Below are positions 34,812 through 45,855 of a stretch of DNA of 64,000 nt, one piece after another. Numbering within the stretch: the stretch's first letter is position 1; the number at the start of each line of letters is the position of its first letter. A program made the translations under genes and the position numbers. The notes beneath the pieces were generated by a model. That model did no database searches, was not told where the DNA came from, and was given only the letters and a program-made list of their open reading frames with translations. The DNA comes from Nymphaea colorata (lineage: Eukaryota; Streptophyta; Magnoliopsida; Nymphaeales; Nymphaeaceae): positions 1,491,001-1,555,000 of the forward strand of contig NC_045142.1 of the NCBI RefSeq assembly GCF_008831285.2, given 5' to 3'.

Positions 34812-35573
34812 GCTATGGGGCACTAGTACATAGTATGTGAAAAAAAATTCTATTACATGGACCAGCCCAAAAGAACATGAGATATGCCATTTTTGTAGAG
34901 ATATCCTATTGAAATTATAACAAGTCTACCTGTTTCACCAGACCATAGATGGACACTAGGCAGCCTGAAGCATCAATCTCACTTGTAGCACCAGCAATAT
35001 GGATGTCTGAACTATTCAACCTATTTACAGAAACCATATTTATTATGAGTAGAAGGGAAAAGTGAGGAAAGGCTCACACGTACACATTTGCTAAAAATTA
35101 TTTGGTAAGCACTAAACAGTTTGCATACAAAAGACGTCATTAATGAGGTATCTGTAAAGCTGCATGGAAAGTGAGATAGCTATCTGTAAAACCAACCAGT
35201 TACCAGCCCATTTAGAAAATGCAAGAAGAAGATACAACTCATCCACTGACCTGTTTAACAGAGACTAATTTGCAGGATTGCTCCCGCAACAGCGATGAAA
35301 GTACCCTCGTTTAGCAGGGAGAAGTCCACAACCTGCTCAGCCGAGGGCAGTCCATCGGCCAATCTAATGTCTAGGTCCTTTGCTTCCCCCCTCCTTTCCC
35401 TCTTTGTTCTCAAATCACTAAAACCCTTGAAGCACAACGAAACCCCTAAAACCCAGTCATGCATCCATGAAAATGGAGGCTTGCACAAGATGAATCCCTC
35501 TTGCCTCAATCGCAGGCTTACCTCCTTGGATGATGGCTCCTTTCCCTTTTTGTTCTCAAATCACTAAAACCCT
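34812..35573. repeat. Inverted duplication arm (partner 19142-19906)
   Basis: Near-identical reverse complement of 19142-19906. It ends at 'ctaaaaccct' (35564-35573), which is the target duplication of the MULE-like element that follows. Confidence 0.88.
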
Positions 35574-37386
35574 ATGTCACCTGAGTGCAGGGTGCTGGTG
35601 CGGGTGCGGGTGCGGCACATCTCAAAAAATTTAAGTGTGGCGGTGCGGTGAGAGTATTTTATTGTTTTTTAAATATAATAATATAAACCACAAAATTATT
35701 AAACTGATCATTGATAAAATCATTAAAAGCAAAGGCCTCCTCAAACAAGTCAGATTAGATAAGAAAGATATTATCTCTGTGATGAAAACCTATAAGCAAA
35801 AGGTATTATCTCTGTGATGCAAACCTATAACTTATAAGCAATTTAAAAAAGCAAATTAGACACCAAAGTGCAATCTCAAGCAAATGTTGTTAGTGTTAGT
35901 CATGACTGTAACAATAAAAAGCAATGCTCAACGGTGCTGCTATGGTGCTACCTATTTAATCAAAGAAAACTGGATTTTTGTTGTAAGCATAAGTAAACTC
36001 ATATACAAGCCGGACATGAAAACTCCACAAGATATACAAGCCGGACATGAATATAGAAAAAAAAAAACAGCAAGATTTAAGCATTTTTTCTATGTTTAAT
36101 CTCACTGTAAAAGCACAAGGCTTGCAAAAAACATAAGCGTTATAAGACCAACAAAGTTAAGAACTCCCACAAAGAAAATCTTATATATAATTCAGATAAA
36201 CTAACATTTTTTTCCTTCAAGAATCGAATTTCAGTGTTTATAGAGCTGTTGACACTAAAGACCTACATAGGAAGACATTGCAGTAACACATAAGGACTTC
36301 ATCACCACCAGAAACTATGTTTGCCTGTTTAACTTTATGATATGATAACAGAGGTAGTAAATTGGAACCCAAAATCGTGATTTTGGTATTGATAATGGCA
36401 ACGAGGTGGTGGTTCTAAACTTCTAATGTACGAGAGAGAGGTTTCCCATCTTTCACCGTCTTTCCCTTCGTCTCCTCCTCCACCGACGCCCGTTTCCCCT
36501 TCTTTCCCCTCCCCTCTCTTCCCCTTCGTCCATGGCCAAATCCTACTTCCCTCTGTTTTCTCCCCAAGTTCGCCTCCCCACCACCGTCTCTTCCCATGTG
36601 CATCGATTCAAGAGCCTGCTTACATATTGAATGCAGGGTTCAACTGGAGTTGCAGTAGGAGCGCAGAGAGAGGGAGCAGTGTAGAGAGAAGGGAGCAGCT
36701 CAGAGAGAGGGAGCAACGTCAAACAATAAAAAGCAGAAATAGAATACGCTGCAAAGAGTGAGAGAGAGAGTTTACCCAAATCCGAACGCAGCGCAGAGAG
36801 AGGGAGAGATTAGAGAAAGTGAGGGGTGAAATATATCCTCTGTTTTGCTTTTTTCCTGGTTAACGGTTGAGATTCCTACATGTGAGGAAGATTACGCAGT
36901 TCGGGACTCGACCTAGGGCTCATGCTACAGAGAGAAAGAGCAGTGGAGGCGGCGTAAACGATTTGTGCATCAAAAATTGCAATGATGAATCAAGAGAGAT
37001 GAACAAATAAGAGAGAGAGAGAGAGAGAGGAAGAAAACCTCGGCTGGCAGAGCTCACCGATCGCTCCTCTTTCCGCCTCTCTTGCTCTTCCCACCTGTTG
37101 AGCTAACCTATTACTCTTCTCGGCCCAGGAAATTCCCCTCTTTCGCTTGGCTTTTGAAGTGGAGGAGGAGGTGTACTTCTCGTGTCCTAACATCATGTAA
37201 AAATTAAAGCACCCAAAAAGTGGACGAAAAAGGGCAGGTTTGGTTTGACTGCACCCGACTCATGTTTGACGCAGAGTCGGGTGCGCGTCCAAAAATAAAC
37301 GAATTCAGTCAGGTCACGTTTTGGCCTTTTGGGTGCGCACCACAAGCACACCCTGGGCACAAACTAGAAGCACCCAGGTGACAGAG
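35574..37386. mobile_element. MULE-like non-autonomous transposon with 10-bp target duplication
   Basis: A 1.8-kb element flanked by CTAAAACCCT at 35564-35573 and 37387-37396. The ends form an inverted pair containing TGTCACCTGAGTGC and, reversed, TGTCACCTGGGTGC. The uninterrupted target can be read in the 146-bp repeats ('cactaaaacccttaaag'), where flank and flank rejoin as expected. A 9-11 bp duplication fits Mutator-like transposases. There is no transposase frame; inside are AT-rich sequence, a pyrimidine-rich patch at 36430-36600 and purine-rich GCAGAGAGAGGGAG-type units near 36660-36800. Confidence 0.75.
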
Positions 37387-38000
37387 CTAAAACCCTTAAA
37401 GACTCTACTTTACATTACAAATATAAGGCGGCCCTTTTCTCGGCACCGTCTCGTGAAGTAATTAGAAAACGTGTAGCTGCCGACATCATACTTGAAATTT
37501 ATAAAAATGATTTTATTGTTAACTTAAAAAGGCAAGAACAGATAATAGTCTTTGACAGCAATATCATAAAAATCACTTCAAAAGCCAAGCGAAAGAGGGG
37601 AATCTCCTGGGCCGAGAAGAGTAATAGGTTAGCTCAACAGGTGGGAAGAGCAAGAGAGGCTGAAAGAGGAGCGATCGGTGAGCTCTGCCAGCCGAGGTTT
37701 TCTTCCTCTCTCTCTCTCTCTCTCTCTTATTTGTTCATCTCTTGATTCATCATTGCAATTTTTGATGCACAAATCGTTTACGCCGCCTCCACTGCTCTTT
37801 CTCTATGTAGCATGAGCCCTAGGTCGAGTCCCGAACTGCGTAATCTTCCTCACATGTAGGAATCTCAACCGTTAACCAGGAAAAAAGCAAAACAGAGGAT
37901 ATATTTCACCCCTCACTTTCTCTAATCTCTCCCTCTCTCTGCGCTACTCCGGCCTCCGGGTGCTCCCTCTCTCTGCGCTGCGTTCGGATTTGGGTAAACT
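36769..38000. repeat. Long inverted repeat with 0.4-kb loop
   Basis: The left arm 36769-37160 and right arm 37577-38000 are near-perfect reverse complements from AGTTTACCCAAATCCGAACG outward-in to 'ggcttttgaagtg'. The right arm has an extra 30 bp near 37945-37975. The loop (37161-37576) contains the right end of the MULE-like element. The outer right end abuts exactly the start of segmental duplication copy 2 at 38001. Confidence 0.85.
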
Positions 38001-39959
38001 AAATCCCAGCTCACCGGGTTATCTCCAGCACCAAGAGTTATTTGTTGCTGAAAAAAAGCGTAGGTTGTGATGTCAACTAAGTACTAATGTTAGACTTAAA
38101 TCCTTCAAAATTAATGAGAACTTTCATATGTCTGAAGTCATTGCAGTATACTTCTCGCAGACAAACACCACCAGCTTTTTTTGAAACAAACAGATTATCA
38201 GTCCGGGAAACATAGCAAGGAGACAAGATTCCTGACCTCAATCTTCAATTTTTGCCTTCAAGTCGTAGTCACAAAAAACACGTTTTTTTTTTAAAACCTG
38301 AAAAAACGCGATAAATTAAATTGCCACTTAAAACTTAAAAAAAATGAGTTTTTTAAAAAAAACTACTTAAACTAAAAAAGCAAGTTTTTAAAGCACTTTT
38401 TTCATTTTTTAATGCAAAACAGTTTTTTTTTCTATTTTTTATTTATTGTAAATCTACTTATCTTTTGATGTTCGTGTTATTAGTTTCTCACTTATTTTAT
38501 TTTCCCTCATTTTTAGTTTTTTTTTTACTTTTAAAAATTTACCATTCTTTTCAGTATTTTTCAAGTTCGCCATATTATACTTGAGAAAAACCACGCTTCA
38601 ACTGAGGTTTCGACTCTTGAATCTGCCGAGGACCATGAGCATATTCCAGGCAAAAGGGAAACTGAATAGTGCATTATAACATCATACTCACTACCTCACT
38701 CTTCAAAGAAGAAATAGTTTCCTATCCAACACATGCAGACTAAGTGTGCAAATTTTCTTTCGGGGGATAGTTTTCCTGTTTACCTGTTTATGTGAAATTG
38801 AATACCGATGTGTTTCTCAGCCCTTCTGAGGCAGTAAAATTTTGGTTAATTTAGGTACAGATTTCCCTTGCAGAGAAATTCACAATTATGAGACTGGTGC
38901 ATGTGACTTAAAAGTTCCAATAGTTGTGAAATGCAAGCGAGAAATGGATTCAAACACCTACGGTCAGGGTCTTGAATATTATGAGAATTTTTTAGTTAAT
39001 CAGCTGTGGCATAATTACATACCATACAGTACTATTCTAAGTCCAAGTGATGGTAATTTCCAACTGCACCAAAGTGGAATCCCTTCATCGGATACACATG
39101 CATACACAGGTAGTATGGTGTTGACAGGCACCACATTATTCGAATTTCACTTACCTGAATTCGACAGATATGTCTCTGATACCAATGATGGAATTTTAGC
39201 AGCGGAACAATACCTATGATCAGCCCTTCGTCTGCGCAGCAAATCACCAGTGGCTCCCCAAGATGAGCATCAAGAGACAACACCTATAAGAGATAGAGAA
39301 GAAGAGGAGGAAGCAGAAGAAATAACAGATTTAGGGTTTGCTTCTAGGAGGCGCAGGCTTGGCTAATCTTACGATTAACGCTAAGCAAATGATAAGCTGA
39401 GCTTTTATAGACTGCCTCCTAGGGTTTCCCAATACCAGCAACTGACGGTTACCTCCGAAGAGATTAATTTTCTTAATTTAACAGTTTTCTTCACCTGCAC
39501 CTTGCAACATAGCATAAGGCAAATTCCTCTGGTTTAGTTTTCTGTAGCTGGTTGCTTTTTCTTTATGAATTTTGTATGCAAGACCTCTCCCAGAAATACG
39601 GCAAAGTAAGGAACATTCATCTTCACCTTACGTCCTTCTCACTTCTTTAGTTGTCCCACAGACATTAGATTCTGTCTTTGCACTGCCGACCATGTTTGAT
39701 TAGGCCTTCTGTTGACCTACTGAATAATAGATTTATTTTTTATTGAGTATGCGATTCAGATGCTTGTGGAATTCAAAGGGGAAGCACTGCAATCATCCTT
39801 GTTTACTGCTCTGAAATATTACTTTTGGCATAAGATGGCATCTATGTTATTCTTTTCAAATTCTGGAACTGAGCATTGTTAGTTGATTGCCTGTCGACCA
39901 TCTGCATTGGCAGGTTGAGCACATTGACTTCTGGACTGAACTCTGCCTGTTTGTTCATT

Positions 39960-40432
39960 TTCAAGGTATATTCAGGATCGCCATGCTGGATATTGTTTAT
40001 AATTGCTGCTTCATGCATTTATTTGTCCTTGTATGTAAATTGCAACAATAGACTTTCCACTGTCAAAGCGATAGTTGCTTTATAAATTTGAAACGTACTT
40101 AGATTTTTTTTATTTTGCTTCTTACCACCATGTTCATCCTCATATATTTTTTCTTCTTTTCTTCTGTTATTTCTTGCTTGCTTTTCATTTTTAAGGTATA
40201 TTCAGGATCGCCAAGATGGATATTGTTTATAATTGCTGCTTCATGCATTTATTTGTCCTTGTATGTAAATTGCAACAATAGACTTTCCACTGTCAAAGTG
40301 ATAGTTGCTTTATACATTTGAAACGTACATAGGTTTTTTTTTTTTTTTTTTTTGCTTCTTTCCACCATGTTCATCCTCATATATTTTTTCTTCTTTTCTT
40401 CTGTTATTTCTTGCTTGCTTTTCATTTTCAAG
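39960..40432. repeat. About 230-bp tandem duplication, two units
   Basis: The block starting 'aaggtatattcaggatcgcca' (39964 and about 40195), with 'cttcatgcatttatttgtcc' and 'ccactgtcaaag', occurs twice here and once in copy 1 of the segmental duplication (22840-23050). Confidence 0.88.
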
Positions 40433-40789
40433 TATGAAGAAAGCAAATCTGGTTATAATGACCAGAATACCCCGGTCACTAGAAAGGGGAGCACCCTATA
40501 AGAATAGAAAAAGGTAGTGAAAAAGTTAAAGTCCAAAAAAGATTTTCCTTTCTGAAAATCATCCAAAAACACCTCAACTTCCCCCTTCTCTCTTTATTTT
40601 TGAGTGCATATCTGTTGCACCCACCAACTCTCATTCTCCCTGGAGAAAGGGGGTGATCTCTTAAGAAAAACCAAATGGCCCTCACTCCCATTAACCAACA
40701 GGGAAATCCTTCTTAGGAAGAAGAGGCAGCTATTGAATCAGCTCTGACTCAGCGAAAAGAAAAAGATTCTTTTGCCTTGACACTATGGA

Positions 40790-41610
40790 CACTACAACCA
40801 TATCTCTCTAAGTCCAAACATCCTTATTTTCAATTCATTTTCTTCAATGAGATTGACCGATTTTAAGGTAGAAAAGATGGCTGTGAAAAGAAAAAAGAAT
40901 AGTATACAGGTCAAAGAGTACGTGGGACAAAGAGGAGTTAAGAAAAAAAAGTACTTTAACTTCAGTTCTTGCATTGGCTGCAGGGTACCCGGATAACCAT
41001 TATGATCGTTGGTGGCATTCAAGTGGTACCAAATGGCCCTCACTCCCATTTACCAACAGGGAAATTTGGCACATTATGGACACTACAACCATAGCTCTCT
41101 AAGTCCAAACATCCTTATTTTCAATTCATTTTGTTCAATGAGATTGACCGATTTTAAGGTAGAAAAGATGGCTGTGAAAGGTAAAGAAAATAGATATACA
41201 GGTCAAAGAGTACGTGGGACAAAGAGGAGAAAAAAAAGATTACTTTAACTTCAGTTGTTGCTTTGGCTGCAGATACCCGGATAACTATTATGATCGTTGG
41301 TGGCATTCAAGTGGTACCAAATGGCCCTCACTCCCATTTACCAACAGGGAAATTTGACACACTATGGACACTGCAACCATAGCTCTCTAAGTCCAAACGT
41401 CCGTATTTTCAATTCATTTTCTTCAATGAGATTGGCCGATTTCAAGGTAGAAAAGATGGCTGTGAAAAGAAAAGAAAACAGATATACGGGTCAGAGTACG
41501 TGGGACAAAGAGGAGTAAAAAAAAAAAATAGTACTTTAACTTCAGTTCTTGCATTGGGTGCAGGTACCCGGATAACCAGTATAATCGTTGGTGGCATTCA
41601 AGTGGTAAGA
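40790..41610. repeat. About 290-bp tandem triplication
   Basis: Three units aligned on 'gattgaccga' at 40851, 41142 and (as 'gattggccga') 41430. Each ends with the YPDN-like malectin block and 'gatcgttggtggcattcaagtgg'. Copy 1 of the segmental duplication has a single unit (23700-23945). Confidence 0.9.
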
Positions 41611-42060
41611 TCGAGGGCGTGGTTACTGTGGCGAGAGATAGCATGAGCTTCATCCAAAACTTCACGGATATTCTTGTGAAGGCATTGGCCCATGCCATAA
41701 CACCAGCGTCGAGTAGGGCAACGACTCTGACAGGCTTCAGGAATATTTTGGGAGCATGCAACCTATTACTACATTTTCTATTTCATGGAAGTGTTGGAGG
41801 CAGCTTATCAAAACAAGAGCAGGTCATTCGATTTCCTGGTTGATGAAATCAAGCGGAACGATGATCCAATCATCCCTCCCTATCGGTCAAATGTGACCGA
41901 CTGTAATCTTCATGGCTTACCTCCACTTCTTAATTAGCTTTACATGTTTAATCAAAACCATCTTCTTTGTGATCTCTAAAAGCTGCTAGGTCCGCATGGA
42001 TTTCAAAGTCTACACTCAATAGAGTTCCAATCGCAGGGTCCAGGTTTTGAATGTGGAATG
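41564..42060 (+). pseudogene. Malectin-like domain relic, copy 2
   Basis: After a CAG acceptor the plus strand reads YPDNQYN..WWHSSG, then VARDSMSFIQNFTDI and ALAHAITPASS, and in another frame FYFMEVLEAAYQNKSRSFDF and DPIIPPYRSNVT. These follow the order of malectin-like domains ('FAEL...NQTREFDI...PPYLS') found outside the cell on plant LRR and CrRLK-type receptor kinases. There are frame breaks and no transmembrane or kinase part, so it is a dead fragment. It keeps sequence that copy 1 has lost. Confidence 0.65.
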
Positions 42061-44256
42061 TAAGCTGGAATCTGTTTTGGGGAACGATTATAAAGTCATT
42101 AACCGAACAACTTCTCGTACCTTTTGATCTCCTCTGTTTGTTGAGGACTTTGGTTGTTGTACGCAAGTTCTTTTTGTTTTTTCCTTTCGCTAATCCTGGA
42201 TATGCTGTTGGTGCCCTAATTAATTAAGGGCTAGACATGTATCTTGTAATAGGACAATATTAGTGGATATTAATTACGGGCAAGTTCTTCGTATATTTAT
42301 GTAAAATGTTAAGTTAGAGTGCGTTTGATGCTCCACCTGTGCCGATAAGTGAGCATCATCAAATTGTTCCTCTCGCTCTGTTTCTCTCTCTCCCTGTCTT
42401 CCCCTCTCTCCCGCTATTTCCCTCGGCTCCGACTTGCCTTCTCTCGCTCTCTTGCCCGACTCGGTCATAGGACTTTGCTGCATTACAGTTGAGATATGTT
42501 GTCTCTTGAAGATGATTCAAAGAGAAAAGGACATAAAAGGCTACCCAATCGTGCCGAGATGCACTAGGCTTGGAGACCTTATGGAGGGGGACTGCCAATC
42601 CTCAGAGAGCATCGCCAGAAGAAAAAAAAAAAAAAAAACACTACCATCCCTAAGAAGACCTCACTTTTGAAGCAAATGACGGGTTCATATGACATTTCTC
42701 CAGATTGCTCATTAACCGCATTTCTTCTCATTTTGTTGACGATTTAGCTTTAACCTAAATCTATGTAAACTTAAATTATGTGCTTCTCTAGTTGAGTTTC
42801 TGCTCATTCTATTTTATCTGAGGAATTCACCCAAACATTTGTGTTGATATGGATCTCATGTCATTTTTTTTCTGCTCTAAGACAATAAACCTGCCGATCA
42901 ATTCAATTCTTTAGTTGAGAAATTTTCTTAGAACTCAGATCAGGTTATTTAGGACAAGTACATGCATCAGGGACCAGATATGTATGTGCCCCTGACAGGA
43001 ACTGAATCCAGTCTATATGTCCATGCATACAAGGAAAAGGCCATATGTCCATGCATCTTCAGAGTTCAGACACAAATGTGCAGATAAGCATGTGGTTAAG
43101 CATGTCAAGGATTCCCAATTTAAAGTAGTAATTCCTAATTGCTTTTTGAAAAGTTGACAATCATTGACACTAATTCCTTTACAAATAAGAAGCCTTAACA
43201 ATAAATACAAGTTAAAATTGAAGATGCACTAACCAATGATAAAATGCAATGGTTTGTCTCTGTCAACAGAATGGCTCCTTTCATTGAGTGGAAGTTTGCT
43301 TAGAAAACCAAAGAATCACCAGTTAGTCAAATGCACGTACTCATCATTCTGATATTATCCTCATTGCACCTCTTCTAATTTCAATTCAAGATCATTTTTA
43401 TCAGTCATACACCGCTGCAGCTGAATCTCTAGCTCCTTGTATCCTGGACTCAGCATTGCTGACAGCTTCTTGTGAAGCATCAGCCGTTTCTGCCTTGGCA
43501 TTTAGCTCCTTTTCCTTCCAATCAATCTAGCTTCCTGTTTTTGACGATCTCCTGACATTATGCATGTTTCTCAATAACCAAAATATTGGATTTTAAGGCT
43601 GCAAACTTGCAATAGTATGGCCTATTTAATTATGGTTGGTTTCTAATCCTAAGAGTATCAAGTTATGTGCACATTTTGAAATCTTCATTTTCGTATCAGT
43701 GTTTCTTTTTTGACAGCTGAATGTGTAAGTGAACAGGTTGAGTGGTAATAGTCAATAACTGACTGTCATGCCAGTGTAGCAGTTTAGTCACTCAGTTAAT
43801 GGTAAAATTTGTCACTCGAATTTCTCTTATGTAACTTATCTATTAGTTAATCTTCTGAGGTTGTTTTGAGGTTACTAAAACATGAACATTTTTCCCGCAA
43901 CCAAGTATCACTGTTGCCCACAACCTTATTGATTATGGAAGAGGAATACGATGGAAGAAGCACTAACGGGCAACAAAAAAATCGTCAGAAAAAGGTCGGA
44001 CCCTCACGGGTCGACTTTTTTGCCAGGGTAAATTTACCCTGGAAATCAATTTTGAGCGAGTGAAAGTTTCCAGTGTTTGATAACGCTGGTTGAAACCGTA
44101 CAGAAAAGAAAAAAAAAAAACCCAATGAATAGTGTTTTTCCTGGCCATCAAACGCACGAAGAAACTTTTAAAAGAAAATTTTAGCTTGCAAACTCTTTTT
44201 TTTTTTTAATAAGTATTTATTATATATTTTAAACCACTTTACTTGTTTCTTACAGA
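42061..44256. other. Intergenic stretch, no gene recognised
   Basis: About 2.2 kb. Short frames (60-80 codons) on both strands carry no recognisable domain. At 42320-42365 and 44075-44155 there are GCGTTTGATG/CATCAAACGC-like motifs typical of hAT MITE ends, but the pairs could not be resolved. Confidence 0.45.
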
Positions 44257-44752
44257 ATGGGAAAACTGGCTCTTGGTGTGCTTCTACACTACGACAGAAT
44301 GGGACACATGACTCTTTTCGTGCTTCTAGTCTGCGCCATAACCTTGGTCATTGTGGTGCTTGCCCTCTTTCTTGCATTGTGCCACCTCTGCATTGGCGGC
44401 AAACCCCACGGTATATCATTTTCTCTTATTATCATTCAGCTTCACTATATAATTTGTTTTAGTTGATTTTTATTAACAAAATTCTTTATGCTTACTATGA
44501 CTTTTGCTGTCGTTTACAGGAGACAACAAAGAAGAAGGAGATGGTGAGATAGAGATTCCAACCATTTCTAGTGATCACACTTGGGTGGAAGAGGAGGTAG
44601 AAGAAGGAGATGGTGAGATAGAGATTCCAACCATTTCTAGTGATCACACTTGGGTGGAAGAGGAGGTAGAAGAAGCGGACGAACTGTTCGCTAGAGCAGA
44701 GAGACTCATCCGAGATTTCCTCAGGCAACGGGCAATAGAAAGAGGAGGTTGA
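44257..44752 (+). CDS. Small membrane protein with DUF761-type C terminus (2 exons)
   Basis: Exon 1 is 44257-44410 and exon 2 is 44520-44752, giving 128 residues; the junction CACG|GTATAT...TTTACAG|GA keeps the frame. Residues 17-48 form one long hydrophobic helix (FVLLVCAITLVIVVLALFLA). The acidic middle contains a perfect 23-residue duplication (EEGDGEIEIPTISSDHTWVE then EEV, twice). The end, ADELFARAERLIRDFLRQRA, fits the DUF761 ('cotton fibre protein') motif DE...RAE.FI..F..Q. Function in this family is poorly known. The start is preceded by TTTCTTACAG, so an upstream exon is possible. Confidence 0.7.
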
Positions 44753-45358
44753 GGTATGAAGGATGTTGGTGATATAAAAAAACATATTTTTATGTTTAAG
44801 TTCTTTCATTTAACTTCATGTTTCCAATGTAGTCTACACTTAAATAAATGAAAGAAATTAACCATGTTTTGTACATATTTCACTAAAAATTAATGAAACT
44901 TGCCACTTACATGTTGACTAAACATGAACCAGATGCAGATATTGTCCTTGAATCTCCTGTTCAATAGGAATCTAAGTTCTAGAATACATCATCTTAATCA
45001 TAGTTCATGGAAGTAATGTTCGTATACTCTCTAAGCAAGTAATGGTATGACTAATGAACTTGATGCCTCCACTGTGCTGGAAGGCAAATTTCATCTGAGG
45101 GGTTGTGTCAACCATGTGTGCATTGTCTGAATATCACTCACATGCTCATTGTCTGAATATCACTCACATGCTCGTATTGACTATATTCTTGCCTTCTGTG
45201 GGTGCAGGGAAATTAGATTAAGAAAAAAGCGCGCAGGAGGCTATCGACATTGACAATACAAGCTGGTCTTTCTTTTAGCACTGCAATACGTTCTTGTTCT
45301 TCAAAAACTTGGACATCAGCTCATTTATTATCACTCTAAACAAACTTTAGAAGGTCCT

Positions 45359-45360
<2 letters not shown>

Positions 45361-45431
<71 letters not shown>
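45361..45431. repeat. Compound microsatellite (TA)n(GA)n
   Basis: About 18 bp of TA followed by about 52 bp of GA with one AAA interruption, 0.4 kb upstream of the FHY1/FHL start codon. Confidence 0.95.
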
Positions 45432-45433
<2 letters not shown>

Positions 45434-45855
45434 CATCTCCATATAGTATTCCTATTTTTGGGCAATTGATCATATTGTATCTCATAATGTTGCTTAAGAA
45501 ATATATATTATAAGCTTCCAGTAATATATTTTTAGCTGGCCAAATGGCGTGATATAAACATTATCCGCGAACAACGGGAAAGTTGCGAGTTAAATTTTGT
45601 TAGCCAATGGTCAAACCTTCCTCTGAGTACGATGTGTCTATTTCTGTCCTAGAGTTGCCTTTGTAGTGCAAATTTGTCATTCATCCAATGATAAGCAGCA
45701 GTTGTGCTCATCCACGAAAGGGCAAATTGACACTCAGTTAGGGGACCTTTAATCGATAAGAGGTGAACCAACCATCCCTTGCGGAGCGGAAGGATGATTA
45801 GGTGACTTGAGAAGAGTAAGAGTCGATTCTTGGTCTTTTGGTGGTGACAAGATTC

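Larger units (their letters stand above)
38001..41990. repeat. Segmental duplication, copy 2 (copy 1 at 20170-24240)
   Basis: Direct copy of 20170-24240. The RRM exons are missing (junction near 38654 joins sequence from 20835 to 21520). It has extra internal duplications at 39960-40430 and 40790-41610. Confidence 0.92.
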
